Source: Aptenodytes patagonicus
Taxonomy: Eukaryota; Chordata; Aves; Sphenisciformes; Spheniscidae
Assembly (NCBI RefSeq): GCF_965638725.1
Contig: NC_134949.1
Location: 52,108,151-52,172,150, forward strand
Direction: 5' to 3'
DNA length: 64,000 bases
Shown here: positions 50,689-61,452 of the stretch, piece after piece
Position numbering within the stretch: the first letter of the stretch is position 1
Layout of the letters: each line of letters begins with the position of its first letter
Translations under genes and position numbers: made by a program
The notes under the pieces: generated by a model
The model's input: only the letters and a program-made list of their open reading frames with translations
Told to the model about the DNA's origin: nothing
Database searches by the model: none

Positions 50689-53600
50689 TAATTGGCAAGG
50701 GGTGACTGGTTTGTCCTCTTCCAGGATTACCCCCCAAACAATTATATCCCAACCGACCATGTTCAAACCAGACAGGCTTCCAAGTGTTTTCCTGTGAAAA
50801 TTTGTCACATATTCTCTCTCCCTTTTAACAACATCTCAGAAGCTATAAAAAAAACTTGGATAAAGCACTCTCTGTGTATTTATACGAACGAGGGGGCTGC
50901 AGCACATCAGCTGTAAGACTTTGGGCTTCGTATCTGGCAAAGACCCCGCCGTTGTCAGTACGTTATTGCATCTCCAGCTTTAACATTCTCCCAGAGTAGC
51001 TTTCTCCCACCAGGTTATAGAGCCTAAGCCAAGGGATTTAAGTTGCAGCAAGTGATAGGGGACAAGTGTGAAGGCTTAGTTTACTTGGTTTAGCACAGAC
51101 CTTTAATTTTAGCCACAGCAAATATAATAAGGCCTTTTCTTTATTTGTCTATGCAGCCATGGGGCAGAAAGGGCAGAGGAGCTTAAAAGACTTATTCATG
51201 CAAGCAGGGCTGCTGTGCTAAGTCCACTATTTACACACTGCAAAAGTATTTCATTCACATTAATGCAACGTGGAGGAAAATGGATGCAAATCATGTGTCT
51301 CCATCTCCACGGCAGTACAGAGGCTGAAAGTGCAACCAGAGGCCAGCAATCTTTGTATTTTCCCTTCTGCAAAATGGAAAGCTCACCTACGCACAAAGGC
51401 TGAAGGGTTTTCTAAGCCACCCCAAAACAGAACAAAATTTGCTTGTGTCCTGTGGCTCAGGGACTGCTAAAAAATTCTGTATCATCTCTCCACCTGTTCT
51501 ATTTTAAGCAGAATTATTTCCCAGCTAAGGGAAAAATAGTTCAAGTTTGAGACATTATTAGCATTTTTCAAGAATTCCTGCTTCCAGTCTCTTGCTTGTG
51601 CCAGGCAAATTGGTTTTGCGAACTTCAGCACAGTTTATGTAGAATATTTCAAGGTGTTACAGGCAGACCTTTGGGCTGTAGGTTGGTGAAACCTTGGTAC
51701 AAACACAGAAAAAAGGCAAAAACGTAAGTCAGCTTTGCCAGTTGCATCCCTGAAGTGGTTTAACTGTACCCGTGCACCTTTCTCCTATTGATACCTGTAA
51801 GTCAGAAATGAATTGGGATTTTAAGATGAGAAGAATTGAAAAATCAAGGCCAAAATAGCTGTTTTGCTTCCAGAAGCCTGTGGCGGGGCTGGGGGAGGAG
51901 AGGGGTGCTGCGTGACAGGATGCCACCTATTCTCAGGAGGGGTCCAGCAGCTGGAAAGGACACGGGGACCCTGCCAGCGGGTCATGCCCGGCTGTTACCA
52001 GTCCCCCGCAGCACCTGGGGACACCCAGCAAATGCTGCTGAAGCTGTGACAGCCATTCAGCTGCTCTTGCAGGTGCATTTGGTGCTCCGTGTAGCCAGCA
52101 CTGGTTGGTGCAGAGGCCCAGAGCAAGGCGTCCTAGCTGTGCTTGGCTGTTGGTGCTGTGGACACTCGAGCCAGGACTCTGCACAGCATGTCGGATGCCA
52201 CCGTGGGAGGACAAAGCAGTAAAGGACCATCACCTTTCCCGCTCCTGCACCCTGTCCAACACCAGCAGCCCTTTCCCTCCAGCTCTGTCACAGCTGAAAA
52301 TACACTATTAACAGGCTGCCAGTGCTACTGGATGAGGATTCCTGAAATAACATCTTTTCCCACCCCTCCCTGCCTGGAGTAGGGTTATTTGCCAGCTCTA
52401 CTCAACACAAGGACTAACCTGTACCATGGGAACACCTATTTAAAGACATACTTTTTTAGCTACTCCTTTTCATAGCCGAAGTGCCTGGAGAGAAGCCAAG
52501 AGTGATTCTCAGGCATCTCTGAGCTGCTGAGTAATTTGGCTGTAGCAGAAGCACTGGGGTGTGGGGGTCAGGGTGGCAGAGGACTGGTTTTATCTGGCTC
52601 ACAGATTTACAGTCACTCTCTCTAGGGATATGTTCAGAACTACTCCCGTTCAAAAGGTGCATTTCTTTGCTCGCCATCTTTGTTTTCCAGCTGATTTTCT
52701 GATTCCTGTCTTGGCCTGAACATTTCAAAAAAGGATGCACGCCAGTAAGTCACTGCTGGAAAGCTGCAGCCTTCCTTCTTGTCTCTTATGGATTATCAAG
52801 GCCGCTGAGACAAGAACACGTGCTTTTCCTCCCGCATTAAACATTCTGAATGTATGCTAAAAATGTTAATACATTATTGAAGGGACTGGAATTTTTTCTT
52901 CAGGTGTGATGCCTTTAGGCCATTTGTGCTTCACACACGATTGCAGGTGAGGGCTTGTTACACTGGCAGAAACATGCACTTAATGAAATGTTATTCTCCG
53001 TCTTATTATAGTCAATAAGAGAGCTCAGCAGTCACACAGCTTTAACATATCCTACTTTTTTCCTCAGAAGCTTTGCCCTGAAGTCAGAGCTGCAGCGAGG
53101 CTGGGGCAAGAGGGACATCTGTCCTCCGAGGAAGGCCCTAAATGGGTGCAAACATGCCAGGACTCCGCCAGCCGCTGTGGGCACCTGGGAAAGCAGCCAG
53201 GAGATGTGCAGTGAGTGGGAGCTGTGACAGCAGCAATGGGAAGGAGCCCAGGAAGGAGGAGGAGAGTGCACTGACGAACGCCAGGAATAAAACCCCTGGA
53301 AATAGAAAGGGGCAGCGGGGGCAAGGCGCCAGATTTTGCCCTCTCTCTGGCAGTGTACCAGCGTGATTTTGCTGATGGCCTGTTCCTCACTAAAGCTGCA
53401 CAGACTCAGTGCCGCAGTCCAAAGCAGCAAGGAGGCTCCTCGGGAGGTTGGGGATGTCCCTGGGTGAAGCCTGGCAGCAAAACATGCATGGGAGGGTAGG
53501 CGGCCTGCGGGTGCCAGGCATGGCACGTCTCACCCAGGGGTCTGGCACCCCAGCAGTGAGCCATACCTCACAGACACAGCCCTGGGGGGGATCCAGTCAG

Positions 53601-55784
53601 TCCCTGTGGCCCAGGGGGGTCGTGGGCCTGGTTCATAACAGGAAAGGTTAGTGGCACAAGCCCTTGTGCTTGGAGTAGCCTCTTACTCCTCTTGACAGCT
53701 TTGCAGAAGTTGGCTGTAAGCTGGCTGCTCTGCTCTGCTCAGGTAATACCCCGATGGGGTGTCCACCTCAGGGATCCCAGGGCTCTTTTGGAGACTTTGG
53801 CTTTCCTTTCTGGCTAGCTTTATCACCAGTTGTGGTGCGGCTATTTCATTCTCATTGCATATTATTGGTTAAAATAGTCCTATACTGGCTCATCTTTACC
53901 TTGAAGTTTCAGAGAACCAGCAGGCTGAGTTCTCCTGAAGGTATTGATCAATACCCATGGATAAGAGCTGGAGTTTTGCAGTATAACTTGAATCAGCATC
54001 AAGTTTCTTTTGGGTTTCTCAATTTAGATTTAACTTTAGGCAATTTGAAGATGTTAAGGTAGCAAAGGGTACATTCCCAGGTAGCTGCGCTCAACTCGTA
54101 GGCACAGGCTTTCTTGCTGGATGTTGGCAGGGTCTTATTGCACATCCACAGGCAGTGTCTTGAGGGACAGAGCGCGTTCAGGGCATCAGAGCTGATGAAA
54201 AAAAATCCACATGCAAGGAGATGGATCCATATGGCTTTGCAGAAGGGAAGGATTTTGGGGGGAATCACTGGGCTGAGCTGATAGTTCCCGAACCACGCTG
54301 TGTGCCACAGAGCTCATTGACTTGGCTGGGAGGTGAGCGTTCTCCCCTCCCACCGCTGTCCTCACCACCTTGCAGGACCGTGCCCGTATTTTGACTCCTG
54401 AACGTGTGGCCTCACAGTGGCTGGGCGCTGGTCCCAGCCTCTCCAGCAAGCAGAGTGCATTGTTCCGCCTGTCTGCTCACAGCTTTTGCCTTTCTTCTGT
54501 CCTCCTGCTATTCTATCGCTACCATAAAATGCAGTTCTGACCTTTTTGTCCTCAGCAAGCTATTAATTTAAAATACAAATGCTGTCCTCAAGCAGCAGTC
54601 ATTAACATGAGGCAGCAAATTCTTTTCTTTGTTCTTTATTGTTGATTTCCTCCCATTGGGAAACTGGGTGGCAGGAGAACTGCATAGCTGCAGGAGCAGC
54701 CTGCTAATTGCATACTTTCAAATATTAATTTGTATGGGTTTGTTTGGTTATAAAGGGAAAAAGAAACAAGCCAGGGGGTGATAAAAAAATGTCAAGGTTA
54801 TAAACCCCACAGAAGCTCTCTGGCCTGGAATTTTTATTAATTCTTTAAATGTAAATTGCGGGCCCACGGCTGCACATCTGTGCCTCCTGCCGAGCGCCAG
54901 GTAGAGCAGTGCAATTTGCCCTGCAGACTTTCAGCACTGCACTCAACCCAAGTAGCTGAGTTCTGCCCTCGGCTGCCCGGGACCAAGGCCGGCAAGACGC
55001 CAGCCACGCTGCTGTTCCCATTGTGGGTATCGCTCCCAGCTTGTGCCTGGCTGACCGCAGGCAGGAGCTGGCACCTGACCCAAGCGGGGTCAGATCATGG
55101 TGGGGGTGAAACCATTTCTGCCTTTGGGGAGCTGTGGTTTGGAGTGCTGTCATGTCAACATTGTGTCTCTGATGGTCTAAGGGAAGAGGTGAAAGAAGGT
55201 ACACATCAAGGAGTGACACTTTTTACTAAACCAAGAGGGATAGCTGAAAAAAAGACAAGTCTTTGGGCACCTGTGCTGAGTCTGCTGCTCAGAGTTTCTC
55301 TTACGTGTGTGCACCTCTCAGGCCTGCCAAGGAAAGTGCTTACTAAACATGAACTGCAAGCTTTCACTGTTTTGTAACATGACTGGATGATTTGTAATGG
55401 AAAGCAAAACAAGACTTATGGATATTCAGCTCTTTTAAGTGTTCAAGCCCTTGGGAGTTGGTGCTCCTGCTAGGTTATTAGAGGTGGTTTTTTTGAGCAG
55501 TTTTATTTTTTGCCCACTTCCAGTTTTTTTGCCATACTTGATGTCTTCCTATAGGTTCTTCCTTGCCACCAACCAATGTCTGCCACCTTTCCTCTCTTTT
55601 AAAAGAGGGTATTTTTAGGTGCTGTCTTCAGAGAAGCTCACAATGCCCATGCATGGTACTCACACATAGCAGGGGCATTTCTGCCTGCAGCAATCAGCTC
55701 TGTCCCATTTGGACATTATTACCACTTCATCTCCTTCCCTGTCTCTGTTTCTTGCAGTCACAGGTTTGGAGAAGCGCCCCGGCA

Positions 55785-57050
55785 CCCTGACACCCAGCAA
55801 AAGCAGAGCATTGACAAACCTGATCGCCTTCTATGACAAAGTAACCTGCTTGGTTGATGTGGGGCGAACAGTGGACATTGCCTACCTGGTTTTCTCCAAG
55901 GCTTTCGGTACGGTTTCCTGCAGCCTCCTCCTAGAGGAGGAGCGTTACGGTCTAGACAAGTGGTCTGTGCGGTGGGTGGGGAACTGGCTGACAGGCTGCA
56001 CCCAGAGGGGAAATAGCTCCTTTTCAGACTGGCAACCTGTCATAAGTGGCATCCCCCAGGGATTGATATTGGGCCCAATGCTGTTTAATATCTTCATAGG
56101 TGATCTGGGTGATGGAATCAAGTGTACCCTGATGAAGTTTGCTGATGATACCAAGCTGAGTGGGGAAGTGGACACTTTGGAAGGGAGAGCCACCCTACAG
56201 GAAGACCTGTGGATAGGCTAGAAGAGTGGGTTAACAAGAACCTTATGAAGTTCAACAAGGACAAGTGTAAGGTCTTGCACCAAGGTAAACATAATCCAGG
56301 TGTGCAGCACAGGCTGGGATCTACCCAGCTGGGGAGCAGCTCTATGTAAAGGGACCTGGGGGTCCTGGTGGACAACAAGCTCAATATGAGTGAGCAGTGT
56401 GCTGCTGCGGCAAAGAAAGCCAACAGGATGCTGGGTTGCATCAACAAGGGCATTGCCAGCAGAGATAAAGAAGTCATTACCCCACTCTACTCAGCACTTG
56501 TCAGGCCACACCTGGAATACTGTGTTCAGTTTTGGTCCCCGCTATACAAAAAAGATGTGGACAGGCTGGAGAGGGTCCAGAGAAAGGCCACAAAGATGAT
56601 CAAAGGACTGGGAAGCCTGCCATATGAGGAAAGGCTGAGAGAACTGGATTTGTTCAGCCTTGAGAAAAGAAGGCTTAGGGGAGACCTTATCACCATGTTC
56701 CACTATTTAAAGGGTGGCTACAAAGAAGATGGAGACTCTCTTTACAGGGAGTCACATGGAAAAGATGAGGGGTAATGGGTAGGAGTTACTCCTGGAGAGA
56801 TCCCCACAAGAGAAAAATTTTTCACAATGAGAACAATCAGCCATTGGAATAATCTCCCCAGGGAAGTGGTGGATTCCCCAACATTGGACACTTTTAAGAT
56901 TCAGCTGGACAGGGTGCTGGGCAATCTTGTCTAGGCCATGCTTTTGCCAAGAAAGGTTGGACCAGATGATCCTTGAGGTCCCTTCCAACCTGGTATTCTA
57001 TGATTCTATGACTCTATGATCCCATGACTCTATGATCCCATGCTCACCCT
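55785..57050 (+). mobile_element. CR1 non-LTR retrotransposon, longest copy (RT fragment to 3' end)
   Basis: About 1.27 kb, 5'-truncated. It runs from an RT segment ([15 protein letters not shown]), through a motif-B region with SGIPQG and a motif-C FADDTKLS box (56138-56149). The C-terminal region follows in another frame (56368-56775: [39 protein letters not shown]). It ends with the CR1 3' UTR and an expanded ATTCTATGA-type tail to about 57046. It is disabled by 5' truncation, a stop near 56221, a frame change, and loss of both motif-A aspartates (YLVFSKAFG where YLDxSKAFD is usual). Confidence 0.94.
56993..57046 (+). repeat. Expanded CR1 3' tail repeat
   Basis: The short ATTCTATGA-like terminal repeat of CR1 is present in about six degenerate units here (TATGATTC, TATGACTC, TATGATCCCATGACTC and so on). 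Most copies have two or three. Confidence 0.85.
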
Positions 57051-60000
57051 CAGCACCAGCACTGCCCTTGCACCTGAGGACCGCAGCTGCCAGCAGCCCC
57101 TGCTGCCTGCAGGGATGTCCCCCAGCAGAGTTGCTGCCTGCATGAGGGTGCCTTGAAATGTGTGCCCAGCTGCTGTGAATGTGGCAGATAACCAGCTCTA
57201 AGGGCCCTCTGTGGTGTTCTCGCGTGAAGGATGTGACAGCGGCCAGTGCCAGGAGGGACCTTCCCAGGGCAGCGGGTGTTGAAGGGATGGGCATGGCACA
57301 GGGACCCGCAATTCACCGTCATCCTGGTCAGAGCTGCCACCATATCAGCAGCTAAAGATACCAGAGGGCTCCAAGGCTGTGAATGTGAGGGAGGCAAAGT
57401 CAAGTAAAGATTTTATTAACTGTGTTATTTTTTGTCTGTTTGCATGGGAAGGGTAGCTATCTCTGTTCACTCTCTTGTTGTCACATAACATGATGCAGAG
57501 TCAAAATGAATTTTATTGTGTACCACTTGCATTAAAAAAAAAATTTCCCAGCATATACTACAATAGGCCACTGTTGTTATTTCCCCCTCTGCTTAACAAA
57601 GTAATCATGGTTGCATGACAGCATCAAGGGAAAAAAAGCATGCAGAGGCACCAGCTCTCTCAAAAATTGTATTTCATTGATGACAAAAGGTCAGAGTCAT
57701 TGGCCAAGTCACACAGTTCGAGTGGGTTTACAGTGGAAAGCACTGTAACTGCAGGACTGTGCAGCAACAAAACCAGTATCTAATTATAACACATACAAAT
57801 GTTGTGTTGGCTGGGAACTGATACCTGAAGGTTGTTTCTTAGTTTATAATGGGCAGCACAGTGGATCCCTTGACAGGAATCTTTGTTTTTTTGAGTTATG
57901 TGATGCTTAAGATAATTGACCATTTAATTTCCTTACCTGGAAGAGAAAGGATGAGTCAGTAACCTTTATGGCTCATTATTATTAAAATAGTGTTTATTCA
58001 AGGAGCGGTAAGGAGACAATTGGAGTGGAGGTCAGTGCTCAGCAGCTTGTGAGTCATTAAGAAAAACCCACTTGGCCACAGTGAGTAAGACCCGTAGCAC
58101 CTCTGGTTTGCAACAGGTGACCCTTGCTGGCTCTCAAACCTCCGCGCTCTCTCAGTGAGGGAGCCCTTCTGCCCCAAGCCTACAAGAAGTGGGCTGTGGT
58201 GGGCTCCAAATCCACACTTTACATTTTGTCATGGCTTTTGTGTGCTCTGGAAAACAGAAGGTGGGTAGATTTAAAAACCATAGAGTTTGAAGTGCCTAAC
58301 TACCATATACTACTGGTTCTTAGCAGGCTTGTTTCATGGCAGCTAAGCTGTCACCAGCAGGCTGGGTGCTAGCACAAGTGCTCCCCAAGACCTGGGTTCC
58401 TGCAGCCACACAGTGAGCTCTGCCTCTGCCCCTGTGGCGTCTCCTGCTTGATGGTGGCCTGCTGGTGGAGGGGATGGGCTGTCCGACCTTCTGCAAAATC
58501 TATGTCGGGACTGTGGCAAGTGAGAGTTGTGGTGGTCTCACCATGAGAGTGCTGCTGGTCATGAAAGCCCAGCCCTGCTCTGCTCCTGAATAATGCAAGG
58601 GAAGGAAAATAAAATCCTCCAAGCAAGACAAGGGGGACAACACTTCCTCCCCAAGCCCTGGTCTCCCCAGAGCCCTCAGACCCTGCAGTCTTTGGGGGAA
58701 AACCTCTTTGGGCAACACCTAGTATAACCCAGCACCAGCTGGGTGCAATTGCTGCACTGACTGAGGAGGGGGAATTGGGAAGACTATAGCCCTGTTACTC
58801 CCCAGTCTTTTTCCATAGATGTATCTCTATGGACTACAGATAATTAAAATGAAAATATTTCTTCAGTATAATGAAGAAACATTCAGAAGATTTCAGAAAC
58901 TATACTAAAATCATGGTAACACTCACAGTCCTTTACCAGCAAAGCAACAGGCTTTCTTCATTGCAATTCACTCAGAAAAAAACATCCTTAACATAACATG
59001 AAAGCAAAATCCTTGCTTCCCCAGGTGAGGGAAATGCGGGGATTAGCTGTGTAGGTTTATTTTTCAGGATGCCTTCAGATAAGCTGTCCCCCAGAATACG
59101 CTACACTGCTAACTCACACTACAGGAAAAATAACAGTGCAGAAATTGCAGCATGAAGCAAGAAGTTATCTATCTCAGTTGTGGATTCAAGCTTGAAGCTG
59201 GCATCCAGCTGGCAGAGACTGCACGGCTATTAAATATGTCAACAGCCCCAGATAAATGCCAGGATAGCCTTGTGAACAGGAACTCCTGATGGTATTTTCT
59301 CTTGTACTGTTGCTATTTTAGTTCTGTTTGTTTTCTTTCTATTTTGGACATTATATATATTAAAAAAAAGACTCTGCACAGCTAGAGAAAATGGAGTCCT
59401 GGAAGGAGAAGAATGAGGATGCCGGCTGGTTGCTCCTCCCTTGCTCCTGGCTAATATAACTGCTACGTGTTTGATTTTTTCCAAATCACAGGGGGTTTAA
59501 ATGACAGGTATGGTATGTCCTCGGTGTATGTCATCATTCGCTGGGTATTCAAGGATTCCTAAGGATTTAAGCTTGTCTGCTGTTTGAATACAGGGCAAGC
59601 AGCGATCCCTGTTCTCTGGCATGTGTAGGGCTTCCCTGAGGGTGGAAAGGGAGACTGGAATTTAAAGTGATTCTCATTTATTTCGTATTTCCCTGTACAA
59701 AACTGGGAGTTTTCCAAAGCTGACTGGAGTGCAGTCATTTGTGGAGAACAACCCGTGGCTGCTACCTGGGTTATGTTGGCATGTAACAATACCTGTCTGC
59801 CTCATGAATGTCAGACAAAGCTGTCATAAATCTTCAAGCCCAGCAGTAAAATTAATGGGAATTGCAGAGAGCAGGACCTTGTCAGCCTCATAATAGGTCT
59901 GTGGGTGGAAAAAAAATTCCCGTGCTTTCCTTCAGGCGTTAGGCAACCCAGCTACTGATGCTCAGTGGCCATTATCCAATTATAAGTGCTTTTTTGCTCA

Positions 60001-60500
60001 GAAGAATTTGGTCGTTATTGCTTTTAATGTGTCAAAGTTAAATAGTCACCAGCGCGGAGCATGAGCAAGGGAGCAGACCCCGCTGCAGTCTGTGGCAGAA
60101 GTCCCCTGGGCCACCTCCTCCTCACGCCCCTCGGTCTCGAAGCTCTTTGCCATATCGTTTGTATTTTGTCATTTGCAATATTGCTTTGTCATTTCAGAGG
60201 TGACCGGGACACAGCGGGGGCCTGGCCTCTTCCCTCTTCTGCCCTGTCCAGCTGATCTGTATCAGCCCGGGGTGGGACGTCCTGTTTACGTCCCCGAGCA
60301 GGACTGGGAGTGCTGGCCCGTCCCACCGTCCCCGTCCCCGTCCCCGGAGGACTGCCGCAGGGCATCAGGAGCGCTGAGGCCGGGCTGTTTGTCTGTGCTG
60401 CATTGAATTGTATTTACAGCGCCTTTCGGGGTTTCTGTCGGTCACCCGCTGCGACCAGAGTAATATTTTTTTCCCCCTCTGCTGCATAACTTGGCTTCTG
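57051..60500. other. Intergenic sequence between the longest CR1 and the 60.5-kb open frame
   Basis: No gene recognised. Open frames are short, overlapping and without similarity to known families. A short CCGTCC repeat occurs near 60326-60345. Confidence 0.5.
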
Positions 60501-60600
60501 TTTTCTTGTTGTTGTTTTCTTCCACCTGCCTTTGTAGCTGTTGGCTGTGGCCAGGGCCAAGTCACGGGGCAGGCTGTGCTGCTTCTCCGGCGGTACGGAC

Positions 60601-61452
60601 ATGCGAGTAAATTACACAGTTTTCAGGAACTTTTCTGGGCACTGGAAGGTGATCGTCTGTACCGCCAAGTTGTTAGCGTGGCTCCTGGCACAGCTCTGGC
60701 CTGCACCACTTCGTCCCCTCCCAACCCTGGCCTGGGGGCTGCCGAGGGCCAAGGTCCCTGCCAAAATGTCTGTTTCGGAGGTGTTTGATGGCACAGACGG
60801 GTTGTTTGCACTGCAGAGCAGCTCTGGGCATGTTTGGTTTGCACACGCAGCTCCGTGTGAACGTTTTCAAACTCCTTATGTGGCTTCCAGCTGCATGCGT
60901 TGCAATGACCAGGTCCAGGCCCCCTTGAATTGGCCTCCCTGTTCCAGTCACCCCAGCGGCTCTGGGGGCCTTTTCGAGGACCTGCTTTGCAGGTCAAGAA
61001 ACGACCCCCTGTTGCAGCTCTCTGGGGGAAGGGGCTGGTCGGGTCTGGGCTGCCATGCCGAGCAACGGGTGATGGCAGCGATGGCTGAGGCTTCCTCGTC
61101 TCCCACTGCTGGGGTCCCTTGTCCCTGTGTTTGCCTGCAGCTGCAGAGGCAGCAAAGGATGCTGCTAATGTCCCCGCTTGGGCCTCTGCTCTGTTTAACT
61201 TCCCTAGCCCTACGGAGGGTGGGTTTAATCCCCTGCTCTTCTGCCAAGAGCATCTTGGTGATGCTCTTCGAGCTACAAAAGTACTTGTGCATCTTCCTGC
61301 CCCCTGACCTACCCCTGTGGGGCAGTTGGGCAGCTGTAATGCCCCCCTTGGGGTGCTCCTGGGTCTCTTCTGCAACCCTGGGGGGATCAGGGGATTCTTG
61401 CATAACTGCCACCTGCCACCGACACCTCACGTTAGGTGGGGCGAATCTCTAG
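60601..61452 (+). CDS. Hypothetical 283-codon open frame behind a splice acceptor
   Basis: The frame is open from 60538 to a stop at 61450-61452, with the first ATG at 60601. Directly upstream is a strong acceptor: a pyrimidine-rich stretch from about 60500 ending CCTGCCTTTGTAG at 60537. The translation is rich in Trp, Cys, Pro and Leu, and I recognise no domain, signal peptide or family. Two long antisense frames overlap it, so GC content may explain the openness. It could be a lineage-specific coding exon, a lncRNA exon, or chance. Confidence 0.15.
   Translation: MRVNYTVFRNFSGHWKVIVCTAKLLAWLLAQLWPAPLRPLPTLAWGLPRAKVPAKMSVSEVFDGTDGLFALQSSSGHVWFAHAAPCERFQTPYVASSCMRCNDQVQAPLNWPPCSSHPSGSGGLFEDLLCRSRNDPLLQLSGGRGWSGLGCHAEQRVMAAMAEASSSPTAGVPCPCVCLQLQRQQRMLLMSPLGPLLCLTSLALRRVGLIPCSSAKSILVMLFELQKYLCIFLPPDLPLWGSWAAVMPPLGCSWVSSATLGGSGDSCITATCHRHLTLGGANL

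Larger units (their letters stand above)
40981..55784. other. Intergenic sequence
   Basis: No gene recognised. It contains the MIR-like remnant, a G-rich segment at 50190-50600 with the TGGA repeat, and AT-rich stretches dense in transcription-factor-like motifs (48950-49150, 54570-54850). Confidence 0.5.

Noticed and set aside
49993..50808. 271-codon minus-strand frame
   Set aside because: It crosses a tetranucleotide microsatellite, is Pro/Ser-rich, and two more frames on the same strand are also open. No family is recognised, so it is kept only as a composition anomaly.
60623..61375. 250-codon minus-strand frame antisense to the 60.6-kb open frame
   Set aside because: Starts from a non-ATG codon and has no recognisable domain. 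It probably reflects low stop density.
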